64,000 nucleotides of DNA from Streptomyces sp. DG1A-41 (GTDB taxonomy: Bacteria; Actinomycetota; Actinomycetes; Streptomycetales; Streptomycetaceae): the NCBI RefSeq assembly GCF_037055355.1, contig NZ_CP146350.1:868001-932000 (forward strand). Direction: 5' to 3'. Under the pieces are notes generated by a model, which was given only the letters and a program-made list of their open reading frames with translations, made no database searches and was not told where the DNA came from. Position numbers and translations under genes: made by a program. This document shows, one piece after another, positions 7,775 through 15,772 of this stretch. The stretch's first letter is position 1. Each line of letters starts with the position of its first letter.

Positions 7775-8829
7775 TCCTTCAGTGCCGCGACGAACGCGTC
7801 CACGTCGTCCTCGGTCGTGTCGAAGGCACACATCCAGCGGACGTCGCCCGCGGCCTCGTCCCAGAAGTAGAAGCGGAACCGCTTCTGGAGGCGCTCGCTC
7901 ACGTCGTGCGGCAGGCGGGCGAACACCGCGTTCGCCTGCACCGGGTGGAGGATCTCCACGCCGTGCACGGCGCGTACGCCCTCGGCGAGGCGCTGGGCCA
8001 TCTCGTTGGAGTGGCGGGCGTTGCGCAGCCACAGGTCCCGGGCGAGCAGGGCCTCCAGCTGCACCGAGACGAAGCGCATCTTGGAGGCGAGCTGCATGGA
8101 CAGCTTGCGCAGGTGCTTCATGTGGCTGACGGCGTCCTGGTTGAGGACCACGACCGCCTCGCCGAACAGGGCGCCGTTCTTCGTGCCGCCCAGGGAGAGG
8201 ATGTCGACGCCGGCGGCGTTGGTGAGCGTCCGCATCGGGACGTCCAGGGTGGCGGCGGCGTTGGCCAGCCGGGAGCCGTCCAGGTGCACCTTCATGCCGT
8301 GCGCGTGGGCGTGCTCGCACAGGGCGCGTATCTCGTCCGGCGTGTAGACCGTGCCCAGTTCGGTGGCCTGGGCGATGGAGACGACCTGGGGCATCGCGCG
8401 GTGCTCGTCCTCCCAGCCGTACGCCTGCCGGTCGACCAGCTCGGGCGTGAGCTTGCCGTCGGGCGTGGGCACGGTCAGCAGTTTCAGGCCGCCGACCCGC
8501 TCGGGCGCCCCACACTCGTCGACGTTGATGTGCGCGCTCTCGGCACAGATCACCGCGCCCCACCGGTCGGTGACCGCCTGGAGGGCGACGACGTTGGCGC
8601 CGGTGCCGTTGAAGACCGGGAACGCCTCGGCCGTGGCTCCGAAGTGGCTGCGGATGACGTTCTGGAGGGTCTCGGTGTAGGCGTCCTCGCCGTAGGCGAC
8701 CTGGTGCCCGCCGTTGGCCAGGGCCAGGGCGGCGAGCACCTCCGGGTGGGCGCCGGCGTAGTTGTCGCTGGCGAAACCGCGGACCTCGGGGTCGTGATGG
8801 CGACGGGCGTCGGTCTTCGGCGGGTTCAC
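7759..8829 (-). CDS. Threonine aldolase family PLP enzyme
   Basis: A 356-aa low-specificity threonine aldolase-type, fold-I PLP enzyme. It shows FASDNYAGAHPEVLAAL, the PLP phosphate region FNGTGANVVALQ, the stacking-His region AHINVDECGAPE, and the Schiff-base lysine in SLGGTKNGALFGE (about residue 208). Members cleave beta-hydroxy-alpha-amino acids to glycine and an aldehyde; some actinobacterial relatives have other roles. The start is GTG at 8829, which overlaps the TGA of the upstream SDR gene by 4 nt (GTGA), pointing to coupled translation. Third gene of the DUF6421-SDR-aldolase operon. Confidence 0.88.
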   Translation of the reverse strand: MNPPKTDARRHHDPEVRGFASDNYAGAHPEVLAALALANGGHQVAYGEDAYTETLQNVIRSHFGATAEAFPVFNGTGANVVALQAVTDRWGAVICAESAHINVDECGAPERVGGLKLLTVPTPDGKLTPELVDRQAYGWEDEHRAMPQVVSIAQATELGTVYTPDEIRALCEHAHAHGMKVHLDGSRLANAAATLDVPMRTLTNAAGVDILSLGGTKNGALFGEAVVVLNQDAVSHMKHLRKLSMQLASKMRFVSVQLEALLARDLWLRNARHSNEMAQRLAEGVRAVHGVEILHPVQANAVFARLPHDVSERLQKRFRFYFWDEAAGDVRWMCAFDTTEDDVDAFVAALKEEMAR

Positions 8830-9620
8830 GGCTTCTCGGTGAGCCACAGACGTTTTCCGTTCACTTCGGCGGCGGGCTTTTCCCAGACCTCGGTGATGGC
8901 CTGTGCCAGGTCCTTGACGTCGGTGAAGCCCGCGAACTTCGCGTTGGGTCGCTCGGCGCGCATCGCGTCGTGCATCAGTGCCTTTACCACCAGGATGGCA
9001 GCCGCCGATGTCGGGCCCTCGGCGCCCCCGGCCTTGCGGAAGTAGTCGCCCATGGCCAGCGTCCACGCCTCGGCGGCGGCCTTGGCGGCGGCGTAGGCGG
9101 CGTTGCCCGCGGTGGGCTTGCTGGCGCCCGCCGCGCTGATCAGCACGTACCGGCCGCGGTCGCTGCGCTGGAGCGCCTCGTGGAAGGCGAGGGAGGTGTG
9201 CTGCACGGTGCGGACGAGCAGCATCTCCAGGAAGTCCCAGTCGTCGAGGCTGGTCCGGGTGAAGGTCTCGCTGCCGCGCCAGCCGCCGACGAGATGGACC
9301 AGGCCGTCGACGCGGCCGAAGTCCTTCTCGATACGAGTGGCCCAGTCGCGGGTGGCCCGCAGGTCGAGCAGGTCGACCGTGTCACCGGTGACGGTGGCGC
9401 CGCCGGTCGCGTAGCTCGCCGCGTCCACCGCCTCCGCCAGCCGCTCCGGGTCGTTGTCCGAGCCGATGACGGTGGCCCCCGCCTCGGCCAGTTTGAGCAG
9501 CGCGGCCCGGCCCGCGGGTCCGCCCGCTCCGGCCACCGCGATCACCGCACCCCTGAGCGCCCCGTTCCCCGCCATGATCTTCGCCTCCTGAGCAGTGGTC
9601 CTGGTATCGCGGTCGCTCAC
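8826..9620 (-). CDS. SDR family oxidoreductase
   Basis: A 264-aa short-chain dehydrogenase/reductase. The Rossmann motif is slightly unusual (VAGAGGPAGRAALLKLAEAG instead of TGxxxGxG). GSDNDPERL follows, then LVHLVGGWRG in place of NNAG, and the catalytic Ser-Tyr-Lys appears as ISAAGASKP...NAAYAAAKAAAEAW. NAD(P) is the likely cofactor; the substrate is unknown. The start is GTG at 9620, overlapping the stop of the DUF6421 gene as GTGA. An internal ATG (MAGNGALRG, near 9575) is a possible alternative. Middle gene of a three-gene coupled operon. Confidence 0.88.
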   Translation of the reverse strand: MSDRDTRTTAQEAKIMAGNGALRGAVIAVAGAGGPAGRAALLKLAEAGATVIGSDNDPERLAEAVDAASYATGGATVTGDTVDLLDLRATRDWATRIEKDFGRVDGLVHLVGGWRGSETFTRTSLDDWDFLEMLLVRTVQHTSLAFHEALQRSDRGRYVLISAAGASKPTAGNAAYAAAKAAAEAWTLAMGDYFRKAGGAEGPTSAAAILVVKALMHDAMRAERPNAKFAGFTDVKDLAQAITEVWEKPAAEVNGKRLWLTEKP

Positions 9621-11014
9621 GCGGCGATCCGCTCGGCGCCGTCCGCCGTGATGCCCTTGGTGGAGGCGATCACGCTCTTCAGCTTCTTGGACAGTGCCTC
9701 ATAGAACATGCTCAGCGGAAACTCGTCCGGAAGCACGTCATCGACGAGTTTGCGCGGCGGCTGCGTCACGTCCAGCGCGTCGGGGCCCTTGGCCCACTTC
9801 GAGCCCGGGTGCGGGGGGAGATAGGTGGAGACGAGCTCGTACCCGGCGAACCAGTGGACGAGCTTGGGGCGGTCGATGCCGTCGCGGTACAGCTGCTCGA
9901 TCTCGGCGCACAGCTGATTGGTGACCCGCGGGGCGCGGTCCCAGTCGATGGAGAGCTTGTTGTCGGTCCAGCGGACGACGTCGTGCTGGTGCAGGTAGGC
10001 GAAGAGGAGCTGGCCGCCGAGGCCGTCGTAGTTGCGCACGCGCTCGCCGGTGACCGGGAAGCGGAACATGCGGTCGAAGAGCACCGCGACCTGCACGTCA
10101 CGAGCCTGCGGGACGCCGTCGGCCGCCAGCTTCACGGCCTCCTTGAAGGCGGTGAGGTCGCAGCGCAGCTCCTCCAGGCCGTACATCCAGAACGGCTGGC
10201 GCTGCTTGATCATGAACGGGTCGAACGGCAGGTCGCCGTGGCTGTGGGTGCGGTCGTGGACCATGTCCCACAGGACGAACGCCTCCTCGCAGCGCTTCTG
10301 GTCGTGGACCATCGCGGCGACGTCCTCGGGCAGCTCCAGGCCGAGGACGTCGACGGCGGCGTCGGTGACGCGCCGGAAGCGGGCGGCCTCACGGTCGCAG
10401 AAGATGCCGCCCCAGCTGAACCGCTCGGGGGCCTCGCGCACGGCGATGGTCTCGGGGAAGAGCACGGCGGAGTTGGTGTCGTAGCCCGCCGTGAAGTCCT
10501 CGAACTTGATCCCGCAGAACAGCGGGTTGTCGTAGCGGGTGCGCTCCAGTTCGGCCAGCCAGTCCGGCCAGACCATGCGCAGTACGACGGCTTCGAGGTT
10601 GCGGTCCGGGTTGCCGTTCTGCGTGTACATCGGGAAGACGACCAGGTGCTGGAGACCGTCCACGCGGTTCGCGGCGGGCTGGAAGGCCAGCAGCGAGTCG
10701 AGGAAGTCGGGCACCTGGAAGCCGCCGTCGGCCCACCGGCCGAGGTCCTTGACCAGGGCCTCGTGGTAGTCGCCGTCGTGCGGGAGCAGCGGGGAGAGCT
10801 CCAGGACCGCGTCCGTGATCTGACGGACGGCGAGCTCGGCGTCAGCCGGGTCGGGCGCGTCCTCGGCGTCGAAGTCGATCGACCCGTCCTTGGACTGCCA
10901 TGGCCGGATCCGCTCCACGGCATCCTTGAGCACGGGCCATGCCGGGTGCTCCACCACCCTGACCACGGGAGGAACCCGATCCTCCAAGCCCACCTGCACA
11001 AGAATTTCCGTCAT
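9617..11014 (-). CDS. DUF6421 family protein
   Basis: A 465-aa protein starting MTEILVQVGLEDRVPP at ATG 11014 and recognised as the DUF6421 family found in Streptomyces and relatives. Conserved-looking segments include HLVVFPMYTQNGNPDRNLEAVVLRMVWPDWLAELE, GIKFEDFTAGYDTNSAVLFPET, FVLWDMVHDRTHSHGDLPFDPFMIKQRQPFWMYGLEELRCDL and LHQHDVVRW. The HDRTHSHGD and HQHD clusters look like a metal or active site, but no enzyme assignment is established. It is first in an operon with the SDR and threonine-aldolase genes, so all three may act on one small-molecule pathway. No signal peptide or membrane segment is seen. Confidence 0.75.
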   Translation of the reverse strand: MTEILVQVGLEDRVPPVVRVVEHPAWPVLKDAVERIRPWQSKDGSIDFDAEDAPDPADAELAVRQITDAVLELSPLLPHDGDYHEALVKDLGRWADGGFQVPDFLDSLLAFQPAANRVDGLQHLVVFPMYTQNGNPDRNLEAVVLRMVWPDWLAELERTRYDNPLFCGIKFEDFTAGYDTNSAVLFPETIAVREAPERFSWGGIFCDREAARFRRVTDAAVDVLGLELPEDVAAMVHDQKRCEEAFVLWDMVHDRTHSHGDLPFDPFMIKQRQPFWMYGLEELRCDLTAFKEAVKLAADGVPQARDVQVAVLFDRMFRFPVTGERVRNYDGLGGQLLFAYLHQHDVVRWTDNKLSIDWDRAPRVTNQLCAEIEQLYRDGIDRPKLVHWFAGYELVSTYLPPHPGSKWAKGPDALDVTQPPRKLVDDVLPDEFPLSMFYEALSKKLKSVIASTKGITADGAERIAA

Positions 11015-11263
11015 GTCACACCTTCCACGGGAGAATCTCGCGTACACCGACCGTATACATACGAGGTTCCTCCCAGCAAGGGCCGCCTCGGGAAAATATC
11101 CTGCCTCACCCCGCACTTCACCGCACTTTTTCCTGTCGGCCATGCTTGTGCCCGCACGCACGCCGACCATGCCCTCACCCTCTGCACAGGGCGGGTGCAG
11201 GCGATACGGTCAGGTGGGCCGTCAGGCCCCCAGTGCCGCCTGTCGACGGAAGAGAGTCGCGTC

Positions 11264-11947
11264 TTGAACTTCCTCACCATCGGTCACCGCGGAGTCATGG
11301 GTGTGGAACCCGAGAACACCCTCCGGTCCTTCGTCGCCGCGCAGGAGGCCGGCCTCGACGCCATCGAACTCGATCTGCATCTGAGCAAGGACGGCGCGCT
11401 CGTCGTCATGCACGACCCCGACGTGGACCGCACGACCGACGGCACCGGTCCGATCGCCGAGAAGACCCTCGCCGAGCTGCGAGCGCTGGACGCGGGCCGG
11501 GGCGAGCGGGTGCCGGTCTTCGAGGAGGTCCTGGAGGCCGTTCAGGCGCCGCTCCAGGCGGAGATCAAGGACGTGCAGGCGGCGCGGGCCCTGGCCGAGG
11601 TGATGAACCGGCGCGGGCTGGCCGGCCGGGTGGAGGTGTCCTCGTTCCACGACGAGGCCATCGCCGAGATCGCCCGCCTGGTGCCGGGGGTGCGCACCGC
11701 GCTGATCGCCAGCCGGTACGGCACCGACATCGTGGAGAGGGCCGTCCAGGTCGGTGCCGCTACCGTCTGCCTGAACATCCGCCGGCTCACCCTGGAGATC
11801 GTGGAGCACGCGCGCAAGGCCGACCTGAGGATCATCGGCTGGGTGGTGAACACTCAGGACCATCTGCGTCTCGTCCGCGCCTTCGGCCTGGACGGCGCGA
11901 CGACCGACCAACCGGACATCAAGCGCACCGGCCGTTTCACGGCGTAG
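11264..11947 (+). CDS. Glycerophosphodiester phosphodiesterase
   Basis: A 227-aa cytosolic GDPD. The family signature is complete: IGHRGVMGVEPENTLRSF, AIELDLHLSKDGALVVMHDPDVDRTTDGTG (metal-binding Glu/Asp and catalytic His), QAEIKD, and the terminal WVVNTQDHL...GATTDQPD. It hydrolyses glycerophosphodiesters to sn-glycerol-3-phosphate and an alcohol. The start was taken as TTG at 11264 because it places the conserved N-terminus NFLTIGHRG directly after initiation, with GGAAGAGAG about 8 nt upstream; no ATG or GTG lies in the right place. It is divergent from the DUF6421 operon across about 250 bp. Confidence 0.88.
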   Translation: MNFLTIGHRGVMGVEPENTLRSFVAAQEAGLDAIELDLHLSKDGALVVMHDPDVDRTTDGTGPIAEKTLAELRALDAGRGERVPVFEEVLEAVQAPLQAEIKDVQAARALAEVMNRRGLAGRVEVSSFHDEAIAEIARLVPGVRTALIASRYGTDIVERAVQVGAATVCLNIRRLTLEIVEHARKADLRIIGWVVNTQDHLRLVRAFGLDGATTDQPDIKRTGRFTA

Positions 11948-11974
11948 GGCCTGTGGGGAGACAAGCCCTGGTGA

Positions 11975-12514
11975 CTAGGCGAGCTCCTTGACCAGCAGCT
12001 CGAACTCCAGGTCGTCGCGCTGCGGGATGCCGAAACGCTCGTCGCCGTACGGGAACGGGGTCGTCCGTCCCGTACGGCGGTAGCCACGCCGCTCGTACCA
12101 GGCGATGAGGTCGTCGCGGACGGAGATCACGGTCATGTGCATCTGCGTCACACCCCACGTCTCGCGGGCCAGCCGCTCCGCCTCCGTGAGGATCACCTTG
12201 CCGAGGCCCCCGCCCTGGAGTCCTGGGCTGACCGCGAACATACCGAAGTAGGCGTGGTCGCCGCGGTGCTCGAGCTGGCAGCAGGCGACGATACGGCCCT
12301 CCCGCTCCACCGTCAGCAGCCGGCCGTCGGGCGACTTGATGACGGCCAGCACACCCTCCGGGTCGGTCCGCTGCCCCTGGAGAATGTCCGCCTCGGTGGT
12401 CCACCCGGCCCGGCTGGCGTCGCCCCGGTACGCCGACTCGATCAGCTCGACCAGCTCGTCCACGTCGGCGTCCGTGGCATCGCGGAAGGTCAGTCCGGTG
12501 GCGGCGGTGTCCAT
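11975..12514 (-). CDS. GNAT family N-acetyltransferase
   Basis: A 179-aa Gcn5-related acetyltransferase starting at ATG 12514 (MDTAATGLTFRDATDADVDEL). The acetyl-CoA binding loop is MFAVSPGLQGGGLGKVILTEAERLARE (Q/R-x-x-G-x-G type), followed by the C-terminal WYERRGYRRTGRTTPFP signature. The acceptor is unknown. It is divergent from a small VOC gene 70 bp away. Confidence 0.85.
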   Translation of the reverse strand: MDTAATGLTFRDATDADVDELVELIESAYRGDASRAGWTTEADILQGQRTDPEGVLAVIKSPDGRLLTVEREGRIVACCQLEHRGDHAYFGMFAVSPGLQGGGLGKVILTEAERLARETWGVTQMHMTVISVRDDLIAWYERRGYRRTGRTTPFPYGDERFGIPQRDDLEFELLVKELA

Positions 12515-12584
12515 GGGTGTGTGTCTCCGTTCCGTGGCGCACGCGGGCAGGGATGAGAGTAGCTCCCCCACTAGGCTCCGGTGC

Positions 12585-12977
12585 ATGGTGCATGTACTCA
12601 GCAGCCGGATCCTGCTCCGCCCCACCGACCCCGAGCGGTCCCGTGCCTTCTACGGCGAACAACTCGGGCTCGCCGTGTACCGGGAGTTCGGCACGGGGCC
12701 GGACCGCGGGACGGTCTACTTCCTCGGCGGTGGTTTCCTCGAGGTCTCGGGCCGGTCCGAGACCTCACCGGCGCCGGCCACGCGGCTGTGGCTTCAGGTC
12801 GCCGACGCGGGGGCCGCGCAGGACGAACTGCGGGCGAAGGGCGTGGAGATCGTGCGGCCGCCGGTGAAGGAGCCCTGGGGGCTGGTCGAGATGTGGATCG
12901 CGGATCCGGACGGGACGCCGATCGTACTGGTGGAGGTCCCGGCGGACCATCCGATGCGCTGCAGGCCGGGCATCTGA
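12585..12977 (+). CDS. VOC (glyoxalase/dioxygenase superfamily) protein
   Basis: A 130-aa single vicinal-oxygen-chelate module. It contains RILLRPTDPERSRAFYGEQLGLAVYREFG, a metal or substrate strand around GGFLEVSGR, and the closing strand GLVEMWIADPDGTPIVLVEVP. Proteins of this size act as dimers in glyoxalase, fosfomycin or bleomycin resistance, or isomerase roles; the sequence does not discriminate. The start is ATG 12585. Its stop (12977) abuts the convergent broken GNAT gene at 12980. Confidence 0.8.
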   Translation: MVHVLSSRILLRPTDPERSRAFYGEQLGLAVYREFGTGPDRGTVYFLGGGFLEVSGRSETSPAPATRLWLQVADAGAAQDELRAKGVEIVRPPVKEPWGLVEMWIADPDGTPIVLVEVPADHPMRCRPGI

Positions 12978-12979
12978 GG

Positions 12980-13657
12980 TCACCCGGGATGGTGCTCCCA
13001 GCCCCGGTCGGTACGGGTCAGCTCACGGAAGCCCGCACCCGCCAGGTGGCCGAGCATGGTCGTGTCAGTGGCGGGCTCGTAGGCGACGAGCCGGTCGACG
13101 CCGCACAGGCGGAGCCAGTCGGCGGCCTGGCCGAGCAGCCAGTACTCCAGTCCCGTGCCGTACTGCACGGGGTCGATGCGCAGGTTGCCGATGTCCGCCA
13201 GACCGGCGGCGCGGGCGTGGTGGGGCAGGCCGTAGACGAGGGGGGCGGGCAGCGCGCCGTCGGCTGCCGGACGCGTACGTCCAGCGGGTGAACTGTGCCA
13301 GGCACGCCCGCATCAGCAGGTCCGCGGCCTGGTCGGCGTCCGGCCAGAAGGACGCCGGGCGGCACACGAACCAGTCGATCTCGGCGGCGTCCCGGTAGCT
13401 CTCGCCGACCTCGGCATCGGCGCGGTAGCGCAGCAGGTGGGCCGCGGCGACGACGTACTCGCGCCGCTCGGCGACGAGCGTCGTCCGCTCGGCCACCCAT
13501 GGGTCGGTGATGAACTCGCCGGGCTGCCGTTCCAGGTCGCTGAGGACGGTGTCGACCGAGCCGGAGACGCCGGGGACGACGGCCGCCACGTGGATGTTGA
13601 CCAGGTCGGTGAGCTGGTCGCGGTCGGCTCGGCGGAGCACCTTTCGAGCGCGGGCAT
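12980..13657 (-). pseudogene. GNAT family acetyltransferase, broken by two frameshifts
   Basis: Read in one piece this would be a GNAT of about 220 aa, but it lies in three frames. A good ribosome binding site (GGAGG) and ATG at 13657 give MPALER. The homologous continuation LRRADRDQLTDLVNIHVAAVV...ACLAQFTRWTYA is in another frame from about 13640 down to 13285. The C-terminal part DGALPAPLVYGLPHHARAAGLADIGNLRIDPVQYGTGLEYWL...TMLGHLAGAGFRELTRTDRGWEHHPG is in a third frame, ending at 12980. The first shift looks like one missing base near the AAA run at about 13645; the second is near 13270-13285. A shorter product could start at GTG 13640 and still hit the second break. It is either a decaying gene or a sequence error. 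Confidence 0.75.
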
Positions 13658-13836
13658 GGGAAACCTCCGGGCGGGGTGAAGGAGCTGGAGGACGCCACGC
13701 GGTGCGGTACGGGACCGAGGGTATGCCGGGGCCGGTGCGGCACACCAGTGGGTTTCCCCGGATGGCAGGGAGAACGCGCTGCGGCTTAGCGTGCTGGAGA
13801 GGCTCATGCCCGGGGACTTGCTGCGGAAGGAACGCC

Positions 13837-14598
13837 ATGAAGCTCGACGCACCGGTGACCGGCGGGCCCTGCTGGACCGAGCTGGGGACCACCGACCTCG
13901 AGGCGGCCCAGCGGTTCTACACGAGGCTGTTCGGCTGGCGGCCCGAGACGGACCCGCGTCAGGAGGCGGGCGGCTACACGATCGCGCACCTCGGGGACGC
14001 GGCCGTCGCCGCGCTCGCCCCGCTGTACCAGCCGTCGCAGCCGGTCGCGTGGAACGTGTCGTTCGCGGTGACCGACGCGGACGCCACCGCCCGTGCGGTG
14101 ACCGAGGCGGGCGGGACGCTGCTGTTCGGCCCGACGGACGTGTTCGACCTGGGCCGGTTCGCGGTGGCCGCCGATCCGGGCGGTGCCGTGTTCCAGGTGT
14201 GGCAGGCGCAGACCTTCCCGGGCGCCGGGCTGCTCAACGCGCCCGGTTCGCTGGGCTGGGTGGAGCTGTACACCCGGGACCCCGAACGGGCCGTGGCCTT
14301 CTACGCGCGGGTGTTCGACTGGACCGTCGACGCCTCCGAGCGGTACACCCAGTGGGGTGTCGACGGGGCGGACTTCGGCGGCATGGTGACGATGGACGAC
14401 AAGTTCCCGCCCGAGGTCCCGGCGCACTGGCTGCCGTACTTCGCCGTGGCGGACGTGGACGCCACGACCGCCGTCGTCCAGAAGCACGGCGACGTTCTGA
14501 TGGTCCCCACCTCCGTGCCCGACGGACCGCGCCTCGCGGTGCTTCGGGACCCGCAGGGGGCGATGTTCGGCGTGTACCGGGCGGGTGACGAGGACTGA
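13837..14598 (+). CDS. Two-module VOC family protein
   Basis: A 253-aa protein built of two glyoxalase-like modules. Module 1 (about residues 7-120) begins GGPCWTELGTTDLEAAQRFYTRLFGW and ends DPGGAVFQVWQ. Module 2 (about 130-250) begins GSLGWVELYTRDPERAVAFYARVFDW and ends DPQGAMFGVYRAG. The start is ATG 13837 with GGAAGG 6 nt upstream. This arrangement is common in Streptomyces (CFP-30/27 kDa-antigen type). The function is probably binding or metabolism of a small hydrophobic compound; no substrate is assigned. Confidence 0.85.
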   Translation: MKLDAPVTGGPCWTELGTTDLEAAQRFYTRLFGWRPETDPRQEAGGYTIAHLGDAAVAALAPLYQPSQPVAWNVSFAVTDADATARAVTEAGGTLLFGPTDVFDLGRFAVAADPGGAVFQVWQAQTFPGAGLLNAPGSLGWVELYTRDPERAVAFYARVFDWTVDASERYTQWGVDGADFGGMVTMDDKFPPEVPAHWLPYFAVADVDATTAVVQKHGDVLMVPTSVPDGPRLAVLRDPQGAMFGVYRAGDED

Positions 14599-14628
14599 GG
14601 CGACGGTGTGTGACGCCGGGGCCGTGAT

Positions 14629-14659
14629 TTGCGTTGGAGCGCGCTCCAGCTCCTAGCGT
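14629..14659 (+). promoter_or_regulatory. MerR-type promoter with palindromic spacer
   Basis: -35 TTGCGT (14629-14634) and -10 TAGCGT (14654-14659) are separated by 19 bp, longer than the sigma-70 optimum. The spacer contains the perfect 14-bp palindrome TGGAGCGCGCTCCA (14635-14648). This is the architecture of promoters activated by MerR-family regulators. It points to the aldo/keto reductase gene starting at 14692; no merR gene is adjacent. Confidence 0.6.
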
Positions 14660-14691
14660 CATGCGTACGACCTGCCCGGAGGGAAGAGACC

Positions 14692-15744
14692 GTGCGTTAC
14701 ACACTGTTCGGCAAGACCGGTCTGCGCGTGAGCGAGCTGAGCCTCGGCGCGATGACCATCGGCGACGACTGGGGCTGGGGCACCGGCAAGGAGGCCAGCG
14801 CCCGGATCGTCGACGCCTACGCGGAGGCGGGCGGCAACTTCATCGACACCGCCAACAACTACACCGACGGCAGCTCGGAACGGATCCTCGGGGAACTGCT
14901 CGAAGGCCGCCGCGACACGTTCGTGCTGGCCAGCAAGTACACCTGCGGGATCCGCGACGGCGACGTCAACGCCGCGGGCAACCACCGCAAGAACCTGGTC
15001 CAGTCGGTGGAGGCGAGCCTGGAGCGGCTGCGCACCGACCGGCTGGACGTGCTGTGGGTGCACGCCCGGGACAACTTCACACCGGTCGAGGAGGTCATGC
15101 GGGCGTTGGACGACCTCGTCCGCACGGGCAAGGTGCTGTACGTCGGTGTCTCGGACTGGCCAGCCTGGGAGATTGCGCAGGCCAACACTCTGGCGGAGCT
15201 GCGTGGCTGGACCGCGTTCGCCGGTTCGCAACTGCGCTACAGCCTGCTGGAGCGGACCCCGGAGCGCGAACTGCTGCCCCAGGCCCGGGCGTTCGACCTG
15301 GCCGTGCTGGCGTGGGCGCCGCTCGCGGCCGGGAAGCTCACGGGCAAGTACCGCAGGGGCGAGGCGGGGCGGCTGGGCACCACGGGCGGTGACATCGACC
15401 CGCGTGAGGAGGCGGTGATCAGTGCCGTCCTGGAGGTCGCCGAGCAGGGCGGCTGGAGTCCGGCCCAGGTGGCGCTGGCCTGGCTGCTGGACCGGCCGGG
15501 CAACGTGGTCCCGATCATCGCGGCGACCAAGGAGAGCCAGCTCGCCGACAATCTGGGCAGCGTCGACGTCCGCCTCGACGCGGACGCCCTCACCCGCCTC
15601 GACGAGGTGAGCGCGGTGCCGCTCGGTTTCCCGCACGACTTCGTGCGCGAACCGGCCGTCACCCGGAACATCTACGGCGATCGCTGGACCGCCATCGACG
15701 ACCGCCGCTCCACGCACCGCCGCACGGCGCACGACGTGCTCTGA
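14692..15744 (+). CDS. Aldo/keto reductase
   Basis: A 350-aa AKR starting at GTG 14692 with GGAGGGAAG about 8 nt upstream. The (beta/alpha)8 signature is clear: LGKTGLRVSEL-type start (FGKTGLRVSELSLGAMTIG), FIDTANNYTDGSSERILGELL (catalytic Asp and Tyr), VLASKYT (Lys), LDVLWVHARDNFTPVEEVMRALDDLV (His region) and the NADPH-binding end IIAATKESQLADNLGSVDV. It reduces aldehydes or ketones with NADPH. The MerR-like promoter suggests induction by an electrophile or redox signal. Confidence 0.9.
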   Translation: MRYTLFGKTGLRVSELSLGAMTIGDDWGWGTGKEASARIVDAYAEAGGNFIDTANNYTDGSSERILGELLEGRRDTFVLASKYTCGIRDGDVNAAGNHRKNLVQSVEASLERLRTDRLDVLWVHARDNFTPVEEVMRALDDLVRTGKVLYVGVSDWPAWEIAQANTLAELRGWTAFAGSQLRYSLLERTPERELLPQARAFDLAVLAWAPLAAGKLTGKYRRGEAGRLGTTGGDIDPREEAVISAVLEVAEQGGWSPAQVALAWLLDRPGNVVPIIAATKESQLADNLGSVDVRLDADALTRLDEVSAVPLGFPHDFVREPAVTRNIYGDRWTAIDDRRSTHRRTAHDVL

Positions 15745-15772
15745 CGACATGGCGGGGCCGTTGGTGGACGCC

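Noticed and set aside
9809..11263. Long plus-strand open frame upstream of and in phase with the GDPD gene
   Set aside because: It is antisense to the well-supported DUF6421 gene; its composition is that of a GC-biased shadow frame and no domain is visible. Only the part from TTG 11264 is real.
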